The notes beneath the pieces were generated by a model that worked only from the letters and a program-made list of their open reading frames with translations, was not told where the DNA came from and ran no database searches. Below are positions 59,615-64,000 of a stretch of 64,000 nt of DNA, one piece after another (position 1 is the first letter of the stretch; each line of letters begins with the position of its first letter). The translations under genes were made by a program, and so were the position numbers. This DNA is from Nonomuraea sp. PA05 (lineage in GTDB: Bacteria; Actinomycetota; Actinomycetes; Streptosporangiales; Streptosporangiaceae), in the NCBI RefSeq assembly GCF_008086045.1, contig NZ_VSEY01000003.1:1-64000 (forward strand). The letters are read 5' to 3'.

Positions 59615-59634
59615 CCCGGCATAGTCGCGAAAAA

Positions 59635-60681
59635 TCAGCCGATGCGCCAGGTGTCGCCACCCAGCAGCAGCTCACTCAGATCGCCGGGGCCCTTCTGCGC
59701 CACGGACTCCTCAAGCTGGTCGGTCATCAGCGACTCGTACGACGGCCGGTCGACACTGCGGAAGATGCCGATCGGCACGTGCTCGAACGCCGGCTCGTCG
59801 AGCCTGCTGAGCGCGAAGGCCACCGACGGGTCGGGGTTGTGCGCGTCGTGCACGAGGATCTGGTCCTCGCTCACGCCCTCGCGGGCCACCACCTCGACGC
59901 CGCCGTTCCGGCCGCGCACGACGGCCTTCGAGGCGCTCACGATCGGCTGGCCGTGCTCCAGCCGCAGCGTGATGTCGTCGCGGACCTCGGGGTCCTTGAG
60001 CTGCTCGAAGGCGTTGTCGTTGAAGATGTTGCAGTTCTGGTAGATCTCGACCAGCGACGTGCCGCGGTGGGCGGTGGCCTCGCGCAGCACCGACTGCAGG
60101 TGCTTGCGGTCGGAGTCGATGGTCCTGGCCACGAACGACGCCTCGGCGCCGATGGCCAGCGAGATCGGGTTGAACGGCTTGTCCAGCGAGCCCATCGGCG
60201 TCGACTTGGTGATCTTGCCGACCTCGGAGGTGGGCGAGTACTGGCCCTTCGTCAGCCCGTAGATCCTGTTGTTGAACAGCAGGATGTTCAGGTTGACGTT
60301 GCGGCGCAGCGCGTGGATCAGGTGGTTGCCGCCGATCGACAGCGCGTCACCGTCACCCGTGATCACCCACACGCTCAGGTCGGGCCTGCTCGCCGCCAGC
60401 CCGGTGGCGATCGCCGGCGCCCGGCCGTGAATGGAGTGGAAGCCGTAGGTGTTGAGGTAGTACGGGAAGCGCGAGGAGCAGCCGATGCCGGAGACGAACA
60501 CGATGTTCTCGCGCTTGAGCCCCAGCTCGGGCAGGAAGCTCTGCACCGCGGCCAGGATCGCGTAGTCACCGCAACCCGGGCACCAGCGCACCTCCTGGTC
60601 GGACTTGAAGTCCTTCAGGCCCTGCTTCACGTCGGTCTTCGGGACGAGTGACAGACCTCTCCCGTTTACCAGCTCAGTCAC
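59635..60681 (-). CDS. korB: 2-oxoacid:ferredoxin oxidoreductase, beta subunit
   Basis: The 348-residue thiamine-diphosphate subunit converts a 2-oxoacid (usually 2-oxoglutarate) and CoA to acyl-CoA with reduction of ferredoxin. Motifs are VRWCPGCGDYAILAAVQSFL (conserved Cys), VSGIGCSSRFPYYLNTYGFH, the ThDP/Mg site WVITGDGDALSIGGNHLIHA with LFNNRIYGLTKGQYSP, and TSLVEIYQNCNIFND. GTG 60681 overlaps the korA stop by 8 bp. The actinobacterial KorAB pair serves the TCA cycle as an oxygen-tolerant KGOR. Substrate choice between 2-oxoglutarate and pyruvate is by family resemblance. Confidence 0.92.
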   Translation of the reverse strand: MTELVNGRGLSLVPKTDVKQGLKDFKSDQEVRWCPGCGDYAILAAVQSFLPELGLKRENIVFVSGIGCSSRFPYYLNTYGFHSIHGRAPAIATGLAASRPDLSVWVITGDGDALSIGGNHLIHALRRNVNLNILLFNNRIYGLTKGQYSPTSEVGKITKSTPMGSLDKPFNPISLAIGAEASFVARTIDSDRKHLQSVLREATAHRGTSLVEIYQNCNIFNDNAFEQLKDPEVRDDITLRLEHGQPIVSASKAVVRGRNGGVEVVAREGVSEDQILVHDAHNPDPSVAFALSRLDEPAFEHVPIGIFRSVDRPSYESLMTDQLEESVAQKGPGDLSELLLGGDTWRIG

Positions 60682-62518
60682 TGTCGATCACGTCCTGGAT
60701 GACTCCGGCCAGCTCCTCGGCCTTGAACGGGAGCCCGCGCACACGGTTGTAGCTGATGATGTCCACGAGGTACCTGGCCCGCAGCAGCAGGGCGAGCTGG
60801 CCGAGGTTGATCTCCGGCAGCAGCACCTTGTCGTAGCGCTTGAGCACCTCGCCGGTGTTGGCGGGCAGCGGGTTGAGGTGGCGCAGGTGAGCCTGCGCGA
60901 CCTTGCCGCCGTTGCGCCTGATCCGCCGCACGGCCGCGGCGATCGGCCCGTACGTCGAGCCCCAGCCGAGCACGAGCACGCTCGCGTCGCCGTCGGGGTC
61001 GTCGACGTCCAGGTCGGGCACGTCGATGCCGGCGATCTTCGCGGCCCGCGTGCGCACCATCAGGTCGTGGTTGTTCGGGTCGTAGGAGATGTTGCCGGTG
61101 CCGTCGGCCTTCTCGATGCCGCCGATGCGGTGCTCGAGCCCGGCGGTGCCGGGGATGGCCCACGGGCGGGCGAGCGTCTCGGTGTCACGCTTGTACGGCA
61201 GGTACTCGCCGTCGGCGCCGTTCGGCTCGACGGTGAACTCCTGCGAGATGTCGGGCAGATCCGACACCTCCGGCAGGCGCCACGGCTCGGAGCCGTTGGC
61301 CAGGTAGCCGTCCGAGAGCAGCATGACCGGCGTGCGGTACTTGATCGCGATCCTGGCCGCCTCGACCGCCGCGTCGAAGCAGTCGCTCGGCGACATCGGC
61401 GCCACGATCGGCACCGGCGACTCGCCGTTGCGCCCGAACATGGCCATCAGCAGGTCGGTCTGCTCGGTCTTGGTCGGCATGCCCGTGCTCGGACCGGCCC
61501 GCTGCACGTCCACGACGATCAACGGCAGCTCGGTCATGACCGCCAGGCCGACCGTCTCACCCTTCAGCGCCACACCGGGGCCGCTCGTCGTCGTCACGCC
61601 GAGCGCGCCGCCGAACGCGGCCCCCAGCGCCGCCCCGACGCCCGCGATCTCGTCCTCGGCCTGGAACGTGCGAATGCCGAACCGCTTGTGCTTCGACAGC
61701 TCGTGCAGGATGTCGCTGGCCGGGGTGATCGGGTAGGAGCCGAGGAACAGCGGCAGCTTCGACTGCACGCTCGCGGCGATCAGGCCGTAGGCGAGCGCCT
61801 GGTTGCCGGAGATGTTGCGATAGACGCCGGGCGCGAGCTGCGCCGGCTTGACCTCGTACGAGACCGAGAACGACTCGGTCGTCTCCCCGTAGTTCCACCC
61901 TGCCTGGAAGGCCGCGATGTTGGACTTGGCGATGTCCGGCTTCTTGGCGAACTTCTGCTCAAGGAACTTGATCGTCGCCTCGGTCGGCCGGTGGTACAGC
62001 CACGACAGCAGGCCCAGGGCGAACATGTTCTTCGAGCGCTCGGCGTCCTTCTTGGACAGGTCGAAGCCCTCGAGCGCCTTGACCGTCAGCGAGGTCAGCG
62101 GCACCGCGTGCACCCGCCACTCGCTCAGCGAGTCGTCCTCAAGCGGGTTGGCGGCGTAACCGACCTTCTGCAGGTTGCGCTTGGTGAACTCATCGGTGTT
62201 GGCGATGATGTCCGCGCCCCTGGGCAGGTCGCCCAGGTTGGCCTTGAGCGCGGCGGGGTTCATGGCCACGAGCACGTTCGGCGCGTCGCCGGGCGTGAGG
62301 ATGTCGTGGTCGGCGAAGTGCAACTGGAAACTCGACACGCCGGGCAGGGTGCCTGCGGGCGCGCGGATCTCCGCTGGGAAGTTGGGGAGCGTCGACAGGT
62401 CGTTGCCGAACTCCGCCGTGCCGGCGGTGAAACGGTCACCGGTCAGCTGCATGCCGTCGCCGGAGTCCCCAGCGAATCTGATGATCACGCGGTCGAGTTG
62501 CTGGACCTGCTTCGTCAC
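60674..62518 (-). CDS. korA: 2-oxoacid:ferredoxin oxidoreductase, alpha subunit (gamma-alpha fusion)
   Basis: The 614-residue partner of KorB has an N-terminal gamma domain (VIIRFAGDSGDGMQLTGDRF, then LPNFPAEIRAPAGTLPGVSS) fused to the alpha domain, which begins GNQALAYGLIAASVQSKLPL followed by FLGSYPITPASDILHELSKH. It also has TTSGPGVALKGETVGLAVMT, PTKTEQTDLLMAMFGRNGES and VLGWGSTYGPIAAAVRRIRR. Length and fusion are normal for this KorA type. GTG 62518 begins (V)TKQVQQLDRVIIRF. It is coupled to korB. The promoter should lie in 62519-62767, where I see no other gene. Confidence 0.92.
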   Translation of the reverse strand: MTKQVQQLDRVIIRFAGDSGDGMQLTGDRFTAGTAEFGNDLSTLPNFPAEIRAPAGTLPGVSSFQLHFADHDILTPGDAPNVLVAMNPAALKANLGDLPRGADIIANTDEFTKRNLQKVGYAANPLEDDSLSEWRVHAVPLTSLTVKALEGFDLSKKDAERSKNMFALGLLSWLYHRPTEATIKFLEQKFAKKPDIAKSNIAAFQAGWNYGETTESFSVSYEVKPAQLAPGVYRNISGNQALAYGLIAASVQSKLPLFLGSYPITPASDILHELSKHKRFGIRTFQAEDEIAGVGAALGAAFGGALGVTTTSGPGVALKGETVGLAVMTELPLIVVDVQRAGPSTGMPTKTEQTDLLMAMFGRNGESPVPIVAPMSPSDCFDAAVEAARIAIKYRTPVMLLSDGYLANGSEPWRLPEVSDLPDISQEFTVEPNGADGEYLPYKRDTETLARPWAIPGTAGLEHRIGGIEKADGTGNISYDPNNHDLMVRTRAAKIAGIDVPDLDVDDPDGDASVLVLGWGSTYGPIAAAVRRIRRNGGKVAQAHLRHLNPLPANTGEVLKRYDKVLLPEINLGQLALLLRARYLVDIISYNRVRGLPFKAEELAGVIQDVIDSD

Positions 62519-62767
62519 AGCTCAGTCCTCCTCGACGCGCCAATGCGCGGTTGCTTCGGGCGCGTTCTCTGTTTCCATGCTAGATCCTCGGAAGGTCACG
62601 CGTTTGCATGCCGCGCAAAGCGGGTAAACGCGGTCGGAGTTCAGTCAGGGTGAGGTGGGAGAACGACGACACAGCCCGGACGCGAGCCTGCAGAGGTCTA
62701 CATGCAGGCGGGCGAACAGGACGGTTCGGGTCACGAGCGCCAACTATACGTCCCCCCAACACATGCG

Positions 62768-64000
62768 CTATGTCAGGGGCTGCTTGCGTGGCAGCTCGTT
62801 CCCTGACCTGTACAGGCGTCCGGCCTGCATCCCCGCAGAGCCGTACAACTCAGGAACGGTCACGAAGCTGTAACCCTTCCCACGCAACCTTTTGAGGATG
62901 TCCGGAACCGCATCAACGGTTTCCCGATGAATGTCGTGCATGAGAATGATCGCACCTGGATGAGCCTCGCGCACGGCCCGCTCCGCGATGTCCCCGGCCT
63001 TGCCCCCGTTCTGGTCGTCCGTATCGACGTCCCAGGTGACCAGCGACAACCCCATCTCGCGGGCGACGTTGCCCACCTGCTGGCTCACCGCCCCGTACGG
63101 CGGCCGCACCAGCTTCGGCATCTGCCCGATGATGCCCGACACCACGTCTCCCGTCTTGCCGAGTGTGTCGGTGATCTTGCTGCTGCCCTGTTTCGACAGG
63201 TCCCTGTGCGCCCACGTGTGGTTCCCGACGAGGTGGCCCTCCGTGCTCATCCGCCGCACCAGCGCCGGCTGCGCGGTGGCGTTGCTGCCCACGACGAAGA
63301 ACGTGGCCCGCGCCCGCTCCCGCCGCAGCAGGTCGAGCAGCCTGCCCGTGTACGGCCCAGGCCCGTCGTCGAACGTCAGCGCCACGCACTTGACCTTCGC
63401 GCAGTCCACGCTCCCCGCCCGGTTGCTGACGGCGTCCGGATCGGTCGTGGGGGTGAAGCTCGGCTTGTCCCCGCCCTGCGCGCGGTTCTCCCGTACGCTC
63501 CGCTGCGCCTGCCGTCCCAGCTCCGACAACAGCGGCTCGACCTGCTCGGCCGGCACCGCCACCGCCACCCGGCCGAGCGAGCACGGCCCGACCTGGCAGT
63601 CGTCGAACTCCACCACGAGATCGCCGCGCCGGTTGAACGCCATCGAGTCGAACTCGTCGCCCCCGTCGCGCTCCACCTCGTCCCCGCGCTCCACCTCGTC
63701 CCCGGGCTCCACCTCGTCCCCGCGCTCCTTGAGCCGCTCCTTGACCAGCGTCGCCAGCCGCACGAGCGCCGCCCGCCCAGCCAGCAGCCCGGTCGAGCCG
63801 GTCGCCTCGCGCGTGTGCGGGTCGAACCAGAACGTCCGCGTGGAGTTCGCCCAGCTCTCCCCCTGGAACTCCCCGGTGCGCAACCGCACCGCGACGGCGT
63901 CGGGGGAGGCGGCGGCGAGCTGCCAGTCCACGTTCAGCTCGGGACGGGGGCTGACGGGCTCGGCGTCGCGGGTGCGCGTCCTGAACCTCTGAAGCTGCCG
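62768..64000 (-). CDS. Polysaccharide deacetylase with N-terminal RsiV/DUF3298-like domain (5' end outside window)
   Basis: At least 410 residues are encoded, and the frame stays open through 64000 (…RDAEPVSPRPELNVDWQLAA), so the start lies beyond the window. The C-terminal NodB domain has ALTFDDGPGPYTGRLLDLLR, ARATFFVVGSNATAQPALVR, GHLVGNHTWAHRDLSKQG (His zinc ligands), VRPPYGAVSQQVGNVAREMG and GAIILMHDIHRETVDAVPDI, a complete set for a peptidoglycan or chitooligosaccharide deacetylase. The N-terminal part (FWFDPHTREATGSTGLLAGR; VEFDDCQVGPCSLGRVAVAV) resembles the RsiV/DUF3298 domain. Residues encoded near 63670-63730 are an EVE(P/R)GD repeat of 18-bp units. Confidence 0.88.
   Translation of the reverse strand, partial: RQLQRFRTRTRDAEPVSPRPELNVDWQLAAASPDAVAVRLRTGEFQGESWANSTRTFWFDPHTREATGSTGLLAGRAALVRLATLVKERLKERGDEVEPGDEVERGDEVERDGGDEFDSMAFNRRGDLVVEFDDCQVGPCSLGRVAVAVPAEQVEPLLSELGRQAQRSVRENRAQGGDKPSFTPTTDPDAVSNRAGSVDCAKVKCVALTFDDGPGPYTGRLLDLLRRERARATFFVVGSNATAQPALVRRMSTEGHLVGNHTWAHRDLSKQGSSKITDTLGKTGDVVSGIIGQMPKLVRPPYGAVSQQVGNVAREMGLSLVTWDVDTDDQNGGKAGDIAERAVREAHPGAIILMHDIHRETVDAVPDILKRLRGKGYSFVTVPELYGSAGMQAGRLYRSGNELPRKQPLT

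Noticed and set aside
62519..62767. Small open frames in the gap upstream of korA
   Set aside because: None has a ribosome site or recognisable sequence. The gap more likely holds the korA promoter and the 3' region of the deacetylase gene.

Overview
The window is high-GC DNA, with many GTG and some TTG starts and dense 1-14 bp gene overlaps. It is typical of a filamentous actinomycete. The gene content (nuo operon next to a long-chain polyprenyl diphosphate synthase, F420-type reductase, KorAB) fits Streptosporangiaceae or a relative such as Nonomuraea, but the genus is an inference.

Layout. (1) 1-7.8 kb: end of the complex I operon, nuoH (3' end)-I-J-K-L-M-N, followed closely by a polyprenyl diphosphate synthase that probably makes the menaquinone side chain. 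(2) 7.8-32 kb: mixed accessory genes: RarD permease, msrA remnant, an XRE/ImmA-type regulator with a frameshifted PIN-domain partner, a broken SLOG-like gene, GNAT enzymes, a regulator/F420-type reductase pair divergent from an MFS exporter, a two-component system, a secreted carboxylesterase divergent from TetR, a very large WD40-like protein, a TetR-controlled SRPBCC/DUF4166 operon, and an EamA-GntR operon. Short tandem repeats are unusually common here, and several are duplications of gene 3' ends that span the stop codon. (3) 32-59.6 kb: a large cell-surface polysaccharide locus. It holds an initiating sugar-phosphate transferase, RmlA/B/D and two RmlC-like epimerases, a run of overlapping genes for a modified sugar (Zn-binding C-methyltransferase, glucose-1-phosphate cytidylyltransferase, PIG-L deacetylase, SDR, DUF4910 protein, duplicated Cys-motif protein), a Wzx-like flippase, four recognisable glycosyltransferases, two GT-like DUF6492 paralogues, two Wzz-like proteins, an O-antigen-ligase-like polymerase, a GDP-mannose dehydrogenase-type enzyme, two secreted beta-helix proteins, a FemAB/BcsL-like acyltransferase and a polysaccharide deacetylase. 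(4) 59.6-64 kb: KorB/KorA 2-oxoacid:ferredoxin oxidoreductase and a polysaccharide deacetylase with an N-terminal extension, cut by the window edge.

The polysaccharide locus reads as a Wzx/Wzy-type pathway. Lipid-linked initiation is followed by addition of dTDP-deoxysugars, a CDP-derived and C-methylated sugar and probably a uronic acid, then flipping, polymerisation with length control, and extracellular trimming or modification. The best candidates for undescribed biology are the 37.2-43.0 kb sugar cassette with its duplicated four-cysteine protein, and the recurrent stop-codon-spanning 3'-end duplications. I saw no tRNA, rRNA, CRISPR array, IS element or replication origin.
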